From UBA1479 sp048263775 (GTDB lineage Bacteria > Pseudomonadota > Alphaproteobacteria > Rhodospirillales > Casp-alpha2): DNA of 64,000 nucleotides. Shown in pieces: positions 7,751 through 16,730 of the stretch; the stretch's first letter is position 1; each line of letters opens with the position of its first letter. Both the position numbers and the translations under genes were made by a program. The notes beneath the pieces are model-generated. The model was not told the origin of the DNA. It searched no databases and saw nothing but the letters and a program-made list of their open reading frames with translations. Where the stretch lies: positions 310,001 to 374,000 of the forward strand of contig JBLXDU010000003.1 in the NCBI GenBank assembly GCA_048263775.1. The letters run 5' to 3'.

Positions 7751-9286
7751 TCACCACGCCGGCGGGGTCCAGGTCGTGTCCTGGTCGAGCGGGAACACCG
7801 GGCGGCACAAATCGCCCCAGGTGAAGTTGGTGAACACGGGCGAAGTCAGCCCCGGACAATCGACCTCATAAACATTCTCCGGCGGAAAGAATTCGTCAAA
7901 CCCGGCGCGGAAATGGCCGCGTGATTTGACGATGACCGTGCGTGCCTGGGCGATGTCGACACCGAACATTTCCAGCATGGCCGGGTCGGCGCATTGCTTG
8001 CGGTGCGTGGCCACGGCGACGCGGATACCACCGATCTCCAGCAAAGCCGCAGGGCCGACGGAAAGGGATCGGCCACGCAGAATGCCGCGGCGCCCGGCGA
8101 AGGCACCGTCGGTCAGTTTCAGCACCTTGGCCTTGACCTCATAAGCCTGCTCAAAGGCGGTCTTGGGGGCGCGGTTGAAGCGGGCCGTGATCTCGGCCCC
8201 CTCACCTGCCGCATGGGCATCACCGGCCACGCCGCCGTCGATCACCACCCCCATGACCACGCCGTCGGCCCCGGCCTCGACCAACCCCTTCAGCAGATAG
8301 ATGGTGCTGCCCGTGCCGCCGCCACCCGGATTGTCGGCAACATCGGCGATAATCTGTGCCGGCCGCCCGGCGTCACGGCCGTTGGCGACCGCCATGGCGA
8401 TGGCCTCGGGCAAGGGTGTCAGAGTTTTCTGATAACGCTCATGGTCAGCCCATAGGCGGCGCGCGAGTTCACCCGCCAATTTCCGCGCCGGCGCGATATC
8501 GTTCCGTGCGGTGACGATCACCGACATGCCGCATTTGGGACTGTCCGAATAGATAAATCCGGCCGCGACGGAGACGTTGAGGATCGCGCCGTCGGACGCT
8601 GCTTGGGCTTCCTGCCCCATGTTGATGATATCGGCATAGGGGCCGGTCGCCGTCAGCAGAACCACCGAAGGGGCGGCAATCGGCACCTTCACGAATGCCG
8701 TCTTCGGACGCATGCCCTGAAACATCTCATCCATGGTGCGGGCAGCCTCGCCGGCGCGCTCTCGTTGATCAACGTGCGGGTTGGTCAGATAGGCAATCAA
8801 CACATCCGCATGATCGGCCATGGCCTGCGAGACGTTTGTGTGCAGGTCCAAGGTTGCAATCACCGGCACGTCCGGCCCGACGATGTTCCGTACCCTGCCA
8901 TACAACAGCCCATCGGGATCGGTTTCATGTTCCGCCCGCATGGCGCCATGGCTGACGATATAAACTCCGTCGAGGGGCCCTGCCGCCTTCAGCCGCGCTT
9001 CGGCCTCGGCAACGAACCAGTCAAAGAACTCTTTTTCAACCGGGCCGCCCGGTTCCGCATCGCCGACCAGGATCGGAACCATTTCCCAGGTATCGGGATG
9101 CAATTTTTCCATCTGCTGACAGAAAGCGTTGACCTCCACAGGCAAGCGCGGATTGGGCGCCGCCAGTTCGGCAAGGATATCCGTGCCGGCAAGCAGACAG
9201 CGCCGTTCGTAATCGGCCCGCGTGGTCACCGGCGCGAAAGCATTGGTTTCCAGAAGGAAGCCGAGGATAGCGATGCGTTTGGTCAT
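7751..9286 (-). CDS. M81 family metallopeptidase (MlrC-like)
   Basis: The 511-residue protein matches the M81/MlrC family: N-terminal AILGFLLETNAFAP (family G-x-x-x-E-T-N), then the IATLDLHTNVS region and the NPHVDQRERAGEAARTM segment. The C-terminal MlrC domain includes ADNPGGGGTGSTIYLL. Family members hydrolyse small peptides, such as linearised microcystin fragments, with zinc. The ATG at 9286 follows AAGGACTACAGAGT. It is the last gene behind a dipeptide-type ABC transporter, separated from the permease gene by a stem-loop. This suggests it processes the imported compound. The actual substrate is unknown, and hydantoin-like or cyclic amide substrates are possible. Confidence 0.85.
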   Translation of the reverse strand: MTKRIAILGFLLETNAFAPVTTRADYERRCLLAGTDILAELAAPNPRLPVEVNAFCQQMEKLHPDTWEMVPILVGDAEPGGPVEKEFFDWFVAEAEARLKAAGPLDGVYIVSHGAMRAEHETDPDGLLYGRVRNIVGPDVPVIATLDLHTNVSQAMADHADVLIAYLTNPHVDQRERAGEAARTMDEMFQGMRPKTAFVKVPIAAPSVVLLTATGPYADIINMGQEAQAASDGAILNVSVAAGFIYSDSPKCGMSVIVTARNDIAPARKLAGELARRLWADHERYQKTLTPLPEAIAMAVANGRDAGRPAQIIADVADNPGGGGTGSTIYLLKGLVEAGADGVVMGVVIDGGVAGDAHAAGEGAEITARFNRAPKTAFEQAYEVKAKVLKLTDGAFAGRRGILRGRSLSVGPAALLEIGGIRVAVATHRKQCADPAMLEMFGVDIAQARTVIVKSRGHFRAGFDEFFPPENVYEVDCPGLTSPVFTNFTWGDLCRPVFPLDQDTTWTPPAW

Positions 9287-9317
9287 ACTCTGTAGTCCTT
9301 ATGCGGGGGCCCTAATA

Positions 9318-9343
9318 GAAAGGGCGGCCGAAGCCGCCCTTTC
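9318..9343 (-). promoter_or_regulatory. UUCG-loop hairpin between permease and M81 genes
   Basis: On the minus strand GAAAGGGCGGC, a TTCG tetraloop and GCCGCCCTTTC form an 11-bp stem followed by CTATTAG. It lies between the dppC-like stop and the M81 start. It could be a leaky terminator or an mRNA-stabilising end; the T tract is poor. Confidence 0.55.
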
Positions 9344-9369
9344 CGTAAACGTAGGTACGTTCCTGCCCC

Positions 9370-10269
9370 TTAGCGCGAACGCATTTTCGGGTCCAGAACG
9401 TCGCGCACGGAGTCCCCGAACAGGTTGAATCCGAACACGCTGAGGGAAATCGCGATACCGGGATAAACGGCAACCCAGGGCGCACCCTCGAAGAACTCGG
9501 ACGCGTTGCTGAGCATCAGGCCCCAGGCCGGGGTCGGGTCCTGCACGCCCAGCCCCAGGAACGACAGGGAGGCTTCCAGCAGGATCGCCTGACCGAGGAA
9601 CGTGGTCAGCATGATCAGGTAAGGCGCCATGACGTTCGGCACCATGTGCCGCAGGATGATACGGGCATCGCTGAAGCCCAAGGCACGGGCCGCATCCACA
9701 TAGGGAATTTCGCGGATGGCCAGGGCATTGGACCGCACCACGCGTGCGCATTGCGGCACAAATGGCAGGATGATCGCGATCATCACGTTCTCGATCCCCG
9801 GCCCGAGGGTGGCGACAACCGCCAGGGCCAGAATGATCAGCGGGAACGCCATGAACACGTCCAGGATGCGCTGGAGGATCAGATCGAACAGGCCGCCGAA
9901 GTAGGCGCTGGCGACCCCAAGGACGAGACCGCCCGTCGCACCCACGATGGCGCAAACGAAGCCGACCAGAAGAGCCGTACGCGACCCATAGATGAGCCGG
10001 GTCAGGATGTCGCGGCCGAATTCATCCGTGCCGAGCAGATATTCTGCGCTCGGCGCGGCCAGCATAGCGTCGAAATGTTCCTGGAGAGGATCATTCGGCG
10101 AGACGACTTCGGCCAAGATCGCGGCAATGATCATCACAAAGACAATCGCCAGACCGAACACGCCGAGGGGTTGCTTACGGCACAGTTCGATCGCGACTTG
10201 CGTCCACGGCTTTTTCGGCGCGACTTCCTCGAACTGGGCTTCGGTTTGTATTTCAGAAACGGTAACCAT
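9370..10269 (-). CDS. ABC transporter permease, DppC/OppC type
   Basis: This 299-residue inner-membrane permease of the peptide/nickel class has a cytosolic N-terminus of about 30 residues. A first TM near 38-58 is followed by the OppC N-terminal segment with DEFGRDILTRLIYGSR (residues 96-111). About five more TMs carry the EAA-loop motif in ALGFSDARIILRHMVPN. It lies 12 bp behind the dppB-like gene and forms the heteromeric channel with it. The family imports di- and oligopeptides or related amides. Confidence 0.92.
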   Translation of the reverse strand: MVTVSEIQTEAQFEEVAPKKPWTQVAIELCRKQPLGVFGLAIVFVMIIAAILAEVVSPNDPLQEHFDAMLAAPSAEYLLGTDEFGRDILTRLIYGSRTALLVGFVCAIVGATGGLVLGVASAYFGGLFDLILQRILDVFMAFPLIILALAVVATLGPGIENVMIAIILPFVPQCARVVRSNALAIREIPYVDAARALGFSDARIILRHMVPNVMAPYLIMLTTFLGQAILLEASLSFLGLGVQDPTPAWGLMLSNASEFFEGAPWVAVYPGIAISLSVFGFNLFGDSVRDVLDPKMRSR

Positions 10270-10281
10270 CGTTATATCCCG

Positions 10282-11253
10282 TCACGAGTAGCGAATGCGC
10301 GGATCAAGCCACGCATAGGCCAAGTCGGTAATAAGGTTGGTGATGACGAACACGATGACGACGAGCATCACCAGGTTCTGGGTCATCGTGAAGTCATGGT
10401 GTTCGACGCCGTCGACCATCAGGTTGCCCAAGCCGTTCAGGTTGAACACCTGTTCGGTCACGACCAACCCGCCCATCAGGAACGCGAACTCAAGCGCCAG
10501 GATGGTAACCACCGGCAACAACGCGTTCTTCAGCGCATGGCGGTTGATGACGATCTTTTCGACCATTCCCTTGGCCCGTGCGGTGCGGACATAGTCCTCG
10601 CGCAGAACCTCAAGCATTGCCGAACGCGTCATACGGGCCGCGACGGCGGAATAACGGTAACCGGTCGCAACGGCGGGCCACATCAACTGGGACAGATTGT
10701 GTGCAGGATCTTCCCAGATTGATTTGAACATGATTGGAGGCATCCAAGGTTCGCCGAACCATGCCTGGCTGAACACCAGAAGCCCGAGAATGATCATCAG
10801 GCCGAGCCAGAATGACGGAATGGCGATACCGGCAATGGCAAACCCGCGCACGAAGTAATCGATGAGCGTGTTCTGCTTCACGGCCGAGATGATGCCCAGC
10901 GGAATGGCGATAATCGTGGCGACGATGGTCGCCATGACAGCCAACTGCAGGGACAATTCGAAACGGATGGCGATTTCATGGGTAACCGGCTGGCCCGTCC
11001 ACATGGAGGTGCCAAGATCGAAGATGAAATAGCCCCAGACGAAATCAAAGAACTGTGCGATCTGCGGCTTATCTAGTCCCAGGCTCTCGCGGCAGATGTC
11101 GATCTGCTCCTGAGCGACCGTGGCGCCGGTACCAAGCAGACGCACCTCACAGATGTCGCCGGGCGCCAAGCGCAGCAAAAAGAAAACCAGAACCGCGGCC
11201 CCGAGCAGGGTCGGAATCATCGCGATCAGACGCTTAAGGATATACTTACCCAT
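10282..11253 (-). CDS. ABC transporter permease, DppB/OppB type
   Basis: The 323-residue permease opens with MGKYILKRLIAMIPTLLGAAVLVFF as the first TM (split MGKYILKRLIAM and IPTLLGAAVLVFF). The APGD motif follows, then five further TMs. The cytosolic EAA loop appears as YVRTARAKGM followed by NALLPVVTILALEF. The ATG follows GAGGAAGAC. It pairs with the DppC-like protein coded downstream. Its distance from the binding-protein gene is 86 bp and includes a perfect 12-bp stem. Confidence 0.92.
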   Translation of the reverse strand: MGKYILKRLIAMIPTLLGAAVLVFFLLRLAPGDICEVRLLGTGATVAQEQIDICRESLGLDKPQIAQFFDFVWGYFIFDLGTSMWTGQPVTHEIAIRFELSLQLAVMATIVATIIAIPLGIISAVKQNTLIDYFVRGFAIAGIAIPSFWLGLMIILGLLVFSQAWFGEPWMPPIMFKSIWEDPAHNLSQLMWPAVATGYRYSAVAARMTRSAMLEVLREDYVRTARAKGMVEKIVINRHALKNALLPVVTILALEFAFLMGGLVVTEQVFNLNGLGNLMVDGVEHHDFTMTQNLVMLVVIVFVITNLITDLAYAWLDPRIRYS

Positions 11254-11272
11254 GTCTTCCTCTATCGGGGTT

Positions 11273-11305
11273 GATCGCCCGCCGCCGATCCGACGGCGGG
11301 CGATC
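11273..11305 (-). promoter_or_regulatory. Perfect 12-bp stem-loop between binding-protein and permease genes
   Basis: GATCGCCCGCCG and CGGCGGGCGATC pair perfectly around a nine-base loop. On the minus strand the stem is followed by AACCCCG, so it lacks a T tract. It resembles the intercistronic hairpins that stabilise binding-protein messages and lower downstream expression. Confidence 0.6.
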
Positions 11306-11339
11306 CCCGGTTTTTGTTAAGGCTGCGTCAAGCGCAACT

Positions 11340-12956
11340 CTACTTGTCGAGCCAGACCTGATCGAGGCTCTGGTTCAGGTAGTGAGACGGCGCGATCTTC
11401 CAGCCCTTCACATAGGAACGGTGCGGGTTGATCTTGTACCACCACAGGGTGACACCCATGTGCGCCTGGTCGGACAGAGCCCGCTTTTCCATGACGCGCA
11501 TCAGCTCACGCTGCTTGGCTTCTTCCGGCGCCTGCAGCATCTGCTCGTAGATTTCTTCGAGCTGCTGGTCCTGGCCCTTCATGTTGGCGTAGTTGTTGCC
11601 GGCAGAACCAATGAACTTGGAGGTATCGACAAGCGGGTTAACGACCGACTGACAGTTGAAGTCCAGCGACACGTCGAAGTTCTTCGTGTTGCGGAGTTCG
11701 TTGTAGAAGGTCTTGGTCGGCTCGACCCGCTGGGTCACTTCCAGGCCGATCTGACGCCACTGGCCGATCAGCCAGGTGCCGACGATCTTGTACGGCTGGT
11801 CGGTACCGCGGTTCATCAGCTCGAACTTGAGGTCCGACTTGCCGGCTTCGGCAAGCAGCTTCTTGGCTTCTGCACGAGCAGCCTTCAGGTCCGTGCCGTA
11901 GCCCTTCAGGGGAACCAGTTCAGCCTTGGTGGCCGACAGGGGGTGCCCCGGGAAGCCGACGCCGCCAACGGTCTTGACGATGGCGATACGGCTCAGGTGC
12001 TGGGAGCCGCCCCACCGGTCAACGGCGAGGGTCAGAGCCTGACGGACGCGCGGGTCCTGCATGATCGGACGACCATGGTTCGGCGTGTAAAGAAGCACGC
12101 AGTTCCAGTCACTTTCCTGGACCGTGATGTCTTTGCCGAGCGCCTTGACAAGGTCGTCACGCTGCTTCGGCGGGAAACCACGGAATTCGATGGCCGCGCG
12201 GTCGCCACGGATGGCCTGAACGCGGATGGCCATTTTGCGCGAGATCAGCGCCCGGAAACCATCCAGGTAGGGCTTGCCCTTGACATGGAAGTCGTCGAAC
12301 CGCACGCCATCGACGTGCGAACCCGCAACGGCTTCCTTGAACTTGAAGGCGCCGGTGCCGTTCACGTTCTTTTCATGCCAGTCGTAGCCATGCTCCTTGA
12401 GGTCCTTGGCGGAATAGATCGGGCTCATGGGGTTGGCCAGAACCGGCAGGAACGAGCCGGTCGCGAATTTCAGCTTGAAGACGACCGTTTCGTCGTCCGG
12501 CGCGGAAACGCTGTCGAGCATCTTGAAGAAGGCCTTGCGCACGGAAGCGACACCTTCCGGCGGAAACGCGATCTTGTTGTAGGTGGCAACAATGTCGTGA
12601 GCGGTCAGAACCTGACCGTCATGGAATTTGACGCCCTTCTTGATCTTGAAGGTAAAGACCTTGCCGCCATCGGTCGGCTTCGGAACTTCGCCGACGCAAA
12701 GGTCGCACTGGAAGTCCGTCGGCGACTGCGGGTTCTCAGGGTTGACCCGAATCAGCAGGCTGTAGAACGGCCGGATCGGGTGAACCGCCGCGAAGGTCGA
12801 TTCCTTATGCAAATCGTAGGACGGCGCTTCAGCAGCGACGATGTAAGAGAGGGTCCCCCCCTTCTTCGGCGTCTCTGCCTTTGCCGGTCCGGTCGCACCC
12901 ATGGCGAGCCCAGTGCCCACCGCGAGTGCCAACGCGAAACGCGCGTATTTACTCAT
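11340..12956 (-). CDS. ABC transporter substrate-binding protein, family 5 (peptide/nickel type)
   Basis: The 538-residue periplasmic receptor starts at the ATG after AAGGAGACTTCAC; an in-frame reading from 13001 only adds a polar lead. Residues 1-28 are a signal peptide ending AKA. The SBP_bac_5 signature region is visible (KKGVKFHDGQVLTAHDI at about 110). The DPRVRQALTLAVDR motif follows around 310. Size is normal for the family. It is the third gene of the ATPase-ATPase-receptor-permease-permease-M81 series. The ligand is probably a short peptide or amide. Confidence 0.93.
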   Translation of the reverse strand: MSKYARFALALAVGTGLAMGATGPAKAETPKKGGTLSYIVAAEAPSYDLHKESTFAAVHPIRPFYSLLIRVNPENPQSPTDFQCDLCVGEVPKPTDGGKVFTFKIKKGVKFHDGQVLTAHDIVATYNKIAFPPEGVASVRKAFFKMLDSVSAPDDETVVFKLKFATGSFLPVLANPMSPIYSAKDLKEHGYDWHEKNVNGTGAFKFKEAVAGSHVDGVRFDDFHVKGKPYLDGFRALISRKMAIRVQAIRGDRAAIEFRGFPPKQRDDLVKALGKDITVQESDWNCVLLYTPNHGRPIMQDPRVRQALTLAVDRWGGSQHLSRIAIVKTVGGVGFPGHPLSATKAELVPLKGYGTDLKAARAEAKKLLAEAGKSDLKFELMNRGTDQPYKIVGTWLIGQWRQIGLEVTQRVEPTKTFYNELRNTKNFDVSLDFNCQSVVNPLVDTSKFIGSAGNNYANMKGQDQQLEEIYEQMLQAPEEAKQRELMRVMEKRALSDQAHMGVTLWWYKINPHRSYVKGWKIAPSHYLNQSLDQVWLDK

Positions 12957-13038
12957 GTGAAGTCTCCTTACCCATTTATGGTTCGAGGAATGTTCGATCA
13001 CTCCCCACTCTTTTGTGTCCTCCCTGAAAAGGGGGAGA

Positions 13039-14076
13039 TCACACCTCCGTGCAGGCCACCCAATGGCCAGGTCGCACTTCTCTGAAGTCTGGAATATTTT
13101 GGCTACACGAGTCCACAGCTAAAGGACAGCGGGGATGGAAAACGCAGCCCGACGGAGGGTTAATCGGGCTAGGAATTTCTCCCTTGATGATCGTGTGCGC
13201 GCGGGTCTTTTCCAGATCTGGATCGGGAATCGGCACCGCGGCCAATAGCGCCTGCGAATAGGGATGCAGGGGATGGTCGAACAGTTCGTCGCAGTCGGCC
13301 AGTTCCACCATGTGGCCCAGGTACATGACAGCGACCCGGTGGCAGATATGGCGAACGACGGAGAGATCATGGCTGATGAACAGATACGTCAGATTGAACT
13401 CTTCGCGCAGCTCTTCCAGAAGGTTAATCACCTGAGCCTGGATCGACACGTCGAGCGCCGACACAGCTTCGTCACAGATGATGAACTCCGGCTCCATCGC
13501 GAGCGCCCGGGCGATACCCACACGCTGACGCTGGCCACCCGACATTTCGTGCGGATAACGGTCCGCGAAATCCGGATGCAGACCGCAACGGCCAAGAAGA
13601 TAGCCGATGCGCTCGCGGCGCTTGGCCTCATCGGGGATGATGCCGTGAACCTTTAGCGGCTCCCCGATGATCTCGCCGATCTTCATGCGCGGATTCAACG
13701 AGCTGTACGGATCCTGGAAAATGACCTGGATCTTCTTGCGGACGTCGATCAGATCTTTGTTGTTGAGCTGACAAATGTCCTTACCGTCGTACAGAATTTC
13801 ACCGGCGGTCGGAGTTTCGAGACGCAAGATGCAACGTCCCGTAGTCGTCTTGCCGCAGCCGGATTCACCGACGAGACCCAGGGTCTCGCCCTTGCGGATG
13901 TAAAAGTCGACACCGTCGACGGCCTTCACATCGGCCACTTTGCGCGGAACGATGATGCCTTCCGTGATCGGGAAGTGCATCTTCAGGTTCTTCACTGTGA
14001 TCAGGACTTCGTCAGAAACCTGACCGCGGAATTGAGAGCCGTAATCCGCGCCGGCCTGTGTCTGGGCTTCACTCAT
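13039..14076 (-). CDS. ABC transporter ATPase, OppF/DppF type
   Basis: The 345-residue ATPase has Walker A GESGCGKTT at about 74, the Q-loop in VIFQDPYSSLNPRMKIGE, signature MSGGQRQRVGIARAL and Walker B IICDEAVSALD. The OppD/F C-terminal extension carries the HPRCP cysteine motif. It overlaps the upstream ATPase gene by four bases (ATGA), which implies coupled translation. It pairs with the OppD-like ATPase to drive import. Confidence 0.93.
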   Translation of the reverse strand: MSEAQTQAGADYGSQFRGQVSDEVLITVKNLKMHFPITEGIIVPRKVADVKAVDGVDFYIRKGETLGLVGESGCGKTTTGRCILRLETPTAGEILYDGKDICQLNNKDLIDVRKKIQVIFQDPYSSLNPRMKIGEIIGEPLKVHGIIPDEAKRRERIGYLLGRCGLHPDFADRYPHEMSGGQRQRVGIARALAMEPEFIICDEAVSALDVSIQAQVINLLEELREEFNLTYLFISHDLSVVRHICHRVAVMYLGHMVELADCDELFDHPLHPYSQALLAAVPIPDPDLEKTRAHTIIKGEIPSPINPPSGCVFHPRCPLAVDSCSQNIPDFREVRPGHWVACTEV

Positions 14077-15065
14077 AGTTCGATCTCCGCCAAACTTTCT
14101 TTAGACCGGAAACATGCGCTGAAGTGCTGGTCGCCCATTTCCTCGAGCGGCGGGTACGATTCCTTGCACTTGTCGATGGCGAACTTACAACGCGGCCGGA
14201 ACGAACAACCACCGTCCAGGCGGGTGAGATCCGGCGGCTGTCCATCGACGGGATCAAGCTTGGCCTGACGCGGGCGGTCCATGCGCGGCACGGACTTGAG
14301 CAACGCAAGGGTGTAGGGATGACGCGGACGGTGATAGATGTCCGATGCATTGCCTGTTTCGACGATGCGCCCCGCATACATGACGTTGACCCGGTCCGCA
14401 TAACGCGCAACCACACCCAGGTTATGGGTGATGATGATCATCGCCACGTTCATTTCGCGGGTCAGGTTCTTCATCAGCTCCAGGATCTGCGCCTGAATGG
14501 TCACGTCGAGAGCTGTCGTCGGCTCATCGGCAATGATCAACTTCGGCTCACACGCCAACGACATGGCGATCATGACGCGTTGACGCATGCCGCCCGACAG
14601 ATGGTGCGGATACTGTTCGATGCGCCGACGCGGCTCGTTGATACCGACCAGTTCCAGAAGTTTGACCGCACGCTCCTTGGCCTCGGCCTCGGACATATTT
14701 AAATGCGCCAACATGGGCTCGGTCAGCTGCAGGCCGATCGACAGAACCGGGTTCAGCGACGTCATCGGCTCTTGGAAGATCATGGAGATATCGCGGCCGC
14801 GAATTTCCCGAATCTCGTCCTCGGTACAGAACGCCAGGTTCTTGCCTTGGAAACGGATTTCGCCGCCGACGATTTCGCCGGGCGGCTTCGGGATCAGACG
14901 CAGAATGCTGAGCGCGGTAACGGATTTCCCCGAACCGGACTCGCCCACGACGGCGACGGTTTCACCGGCGTTGACGTCGTACGACACGCCGTCAACAGCT
15001 TTAACGGTTCCCCCAGACGTAAAGAAATGCGTCTGGAGATTATCAATCTCGAGGAGTGCCCCCAC
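14073..15065 (-). CDS. ABC transporter ATPase, OppD/DppD type
   Basis: This 330-residue ATPase has Walker A GESGSGKSV, signature LSGGMRQRVMIAMSL, Walker B IIADEPTTALD and a C-terminal FRPRCKFAIDKC cysteine motif. I chose the GTG at 15065 because GGAAGGA lies seven bases upstream. A GTG at 15083 would add six residues without a ribosome site. It is the first gene of the transporter operon, so the promoter lies in 15066-15323, shared with the divergent decarboxylase gene. Confidence 0.92.
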   Translation of the reverse strand: MGALLEIDNLQTHFFTSGGTVKAVDGVSYDVNAGETVAVVGESGSGKSVTALSILRLIPKPPGEIVGGEIRFQGKNLAFCTEDEIREIRGRDISMIFQEPMTSLNPVLSIGLQLTEPMLAHLNMSEAEAKERAVKLLELVGINEPRRRIEQYPHHLSGGMRQRVMIAMSLACEPKLIIADEPTTALDVTIQAQILELMKNLTREMNVAMIIITHNLGVVARYADRVNVMYAGRIVETGNASDIYHRPRHPYTLALLKSVPRMDRPRQAKLDPVDGQPPDLTRLDGGCSFRPRCKFAIDKCKESYPPLEEMGDQHFSACFRSKESLAEIEL

Positions 15066-15276
15066 AGAATGTTTCCTTCCCACTGTTTTTGATGCGGGAG
15101 TTTCTTATTTTTCTCCCTGGGTTAGGGGGGAAACCTAGAAGCCCCCCATGCCGTTGTCAACGGGTTCACAACTCAATTTTGGTTTTTCACACGAAGATTT
15201 TCTGCGGCTGTTTTTTAACCGAATCAAAAAATTTGCCTTGCCCAACAGCCGTTCTGGTGTATGCCCCCTCCTCAGG

Positions 15277-15288
15277 AATGTATACAAA
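15277..15288. promoter_or_regulatory. GntR-type operator candidate (AATGTATACAAA)
   Basis: This site matches ATTGTATACAAT at 10 of 12 positions and lies 36 bp upstream of the decarboxylase-like gene. Three further copies lie before other catabolic units in this window. The TGT-A/T-ACA core fits the GntR/FCD operator rule. The regulator is not coded here. Confidence 0.5.
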
Positions 15289-15323
15289 GTGACACTTTCA
15301 ACATCCGAGGGAGACCATCCAAA

Positions 15324-15746
15324 ATGGCCAATTCGACGAAAATGCATGACATGGGTATGAAATACCGGCGCGAGGTGCTGGGCGACGCTTATGTGGATAA
15401 GTCCATGGGCGGCGCCGACGACTTCAACCGGGGCTTCCAGGAGTTCGTGACCGAATACTGTTGGGGAGGAAGCTGGGGCCGGGGCATCCTGTCCAAGCGC
15501 GACCGCTCAATCCTCAACCTCGGCATGCTGGCGGCGCTGAACCGGCCCCATGAATTCAAGCTGCATTTTCGGGGCGCCATCACCAACGGCCTGACCGTCG
15601 CCGACCTTCGTGAAATCTGCACCCAGGTCGCTATCTATTGCGGCATTCCCGCCGGCATCGAGGCCTTCCGTCTGGCCCGCGAGGTGTTCAACGAACAAGG
15701 CATCGACATCTCCAAGATCGACGTCAAAACCGATCTGGAGGACTGA
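15324..15746 (+). CDS. Carboxymuconolactone decarboxylase family protein
   Basis: This 140-residue all-helical protein has the ATG chosen after GAGGGAGACCATCCAAA. The CMD-family core appears as LNLGMLAALNRPHEFKLHFRGAITNGLT followed by LREICTQVAIYCGIPAG (LNLGMLAALNR, HEFKLHFRGAITNG, CTQVAIYCGIPAG). True PcaC decarboxylates 4-carboxymuconolactone. Many relatives are peroxidase- or decarboxylase-like enzymes of unknown substrate. The pairing with a hydroxyisobutyrate-dehydrogenase-like gene three bases downstream suggests a catabolic role. The family call is firm; the substrate is open. Confidence 0.85.
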   Translation: MANSTKMHDMGMKYRREVLGDAYVDKSMGGADDFNRGFQEFVTEYCWGGSWGRGILSKRDRSILNLGMLAALNRPHEFKLHFRGAITNGLTVADLREICTQVAIYCGIPAGIEAFRLAREVFNEQGIDISKIDVKTDLED

Positions 15747-15749
15747 CGC

Positions 15750-16634
15750 ATGACCAACCAACGCACCTACGGTTTCATCGGCCTGGGCCAGATGGGCGGC
15801 CCCATGGCCGACAACATCGCCAAGGCCGGACTTCCGGTCCACGTATACGACGCCGCAGGCACCAAGGACCGCGCTCACGAAAAGGCCATCGCCCACGACA
15901 GCCTGGCCGGCGTGTTGGCCAATGCGGACACGGTGTTCCTGTCCCTGCCCGACGGCCCGATCTGCACGACGGTCGCCAAGGAAATCGTCCAGGTCAACGA
16001 CCGCAAAACGTCGGTCGTGATCGACCTGTCGACCATCGGCCTGGCGGCAGCCCAGGACATCGACAAAATCTTCACGGACGCCGAGATCACTTATATCGAT
16101 GCTCCCGTGTCGGGCGGCCGCAAGGGCGCCATCGCCGGCACCATCGCGATCATGGGCTCCGGCCCCAAGGATGTGTTCGACGCCCATATGGATGTGTTCA
16201 AGGCTTTCGCCAAGAACCCCTTCCACGTCGGTGAAAAACCGGGCCAGGGTCAAGTCGTGAAGATGCTCAACAACTTCCTGTCTGCCACGGCGACGACGGC
16301 GACCACGGAAGCGGTCCTGTTTGGCCTGTCCCAGGGGGTCGAGATGAAGGCGATTCTAGACGTGGTCAACGTGTCCACGGGCATGAACACCGCCAGCCTA
16401 GATAAGTTCCCCAATCAGATCATGACGGAGAACTTCAACGCCGGTTTCTTCACCAAGCTATTGGCCAAGGACGTACGCCTGTTCCGCGAAAATTCGGACA
16501 AGGCCGGTACGCCCAACGCCATCGCCACACTGGTCTCGAAAATTTTCGACGGCTGCGAGAAGGACATGCCGGGTTCCGACTTCACCGTCGTCTACAAGTA
16601 CATCCGCGACGGCGGGGAAAAGAAGATCGGCTGA
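15750..16634 (+). CDS. NAD(P)-dependent beta-hydroxyacid dehydrogenase (3-hydroxyisobutyrate dehydrogenase family)
   Basis: The 294-residue protein has the N-terminal Rossmann motif GFIGLGQMGGPMADN at 5-19 and the substrate loop YIDAPVSGGRKGA at about 114-126. The catalytic Lys region reads GQGQVVKMLNNFL. All three are hallmarks of the family, and the length is normal (about 295). It oxidises a beta-hydroxy acid to a semialdehyde, or reduces tartronate semialdehyde; the exact substrate cannot be told. It is co-transcribed with the CMD-family gene. Confidence 0.9.
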   Translation: MTNQRTYGFIGLGQMGGPMADNIAKAGLPVHVYDAAGTKDRAHEKAIAHDSLAGVLANADTVFLSLPDGPICTTVAKEIVQVNDRKTSVVIDLSTIGLAAAQDIDKIFTDAEITYIDAPVSGGRKGAIAGTIAIMGSGPKDVFDAHMDVFKAFAKNPFHVGEKPGQGQVVKMLNNFLSATATTATTEAVLFGLSQGVEMKAILDVVNVSTGMNTASLDKFPNQIMTENFNAGFFTKLLAKDVRLFRENSDKAGTPNAIATLVSKIFDGCEKDMPGSDFTVVYKYIRDGGEKKIG

Positions 16635-16667
16635 GCCAGCCCCTCTTCTGCTCCGGCAATATATAAA

Positions 16668-16703
16668 GCAAAGGGGGGCCTCGGAAACGAGGCCGGCCTT
16701 TGC
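16668..16703. terminator. Bidirectional hairpin between convergent genes
   Basis: GCAAAGG-GG-GGCCTCG and CGAGGCC-GG-CCTTTGC pair around a GAAA loop, between a plus-strand gene ending at 16634 and a minus-strand gene ending at 16731. T runs on both exits are short (CATTTGG on plus, TTATATATT on minus), so it may act as a terminator for both directions. Confidence 0.6.
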
Positions 16704-16730
16704 ATTTGGAATGCGTTCCCGGACGCCTGC

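Noticed and set aside
11271..13085. A 604-codon open frame on the plus strand
   Set aside because: It is antisense to the peptide-binding-protein gene and shows no recognisable family.
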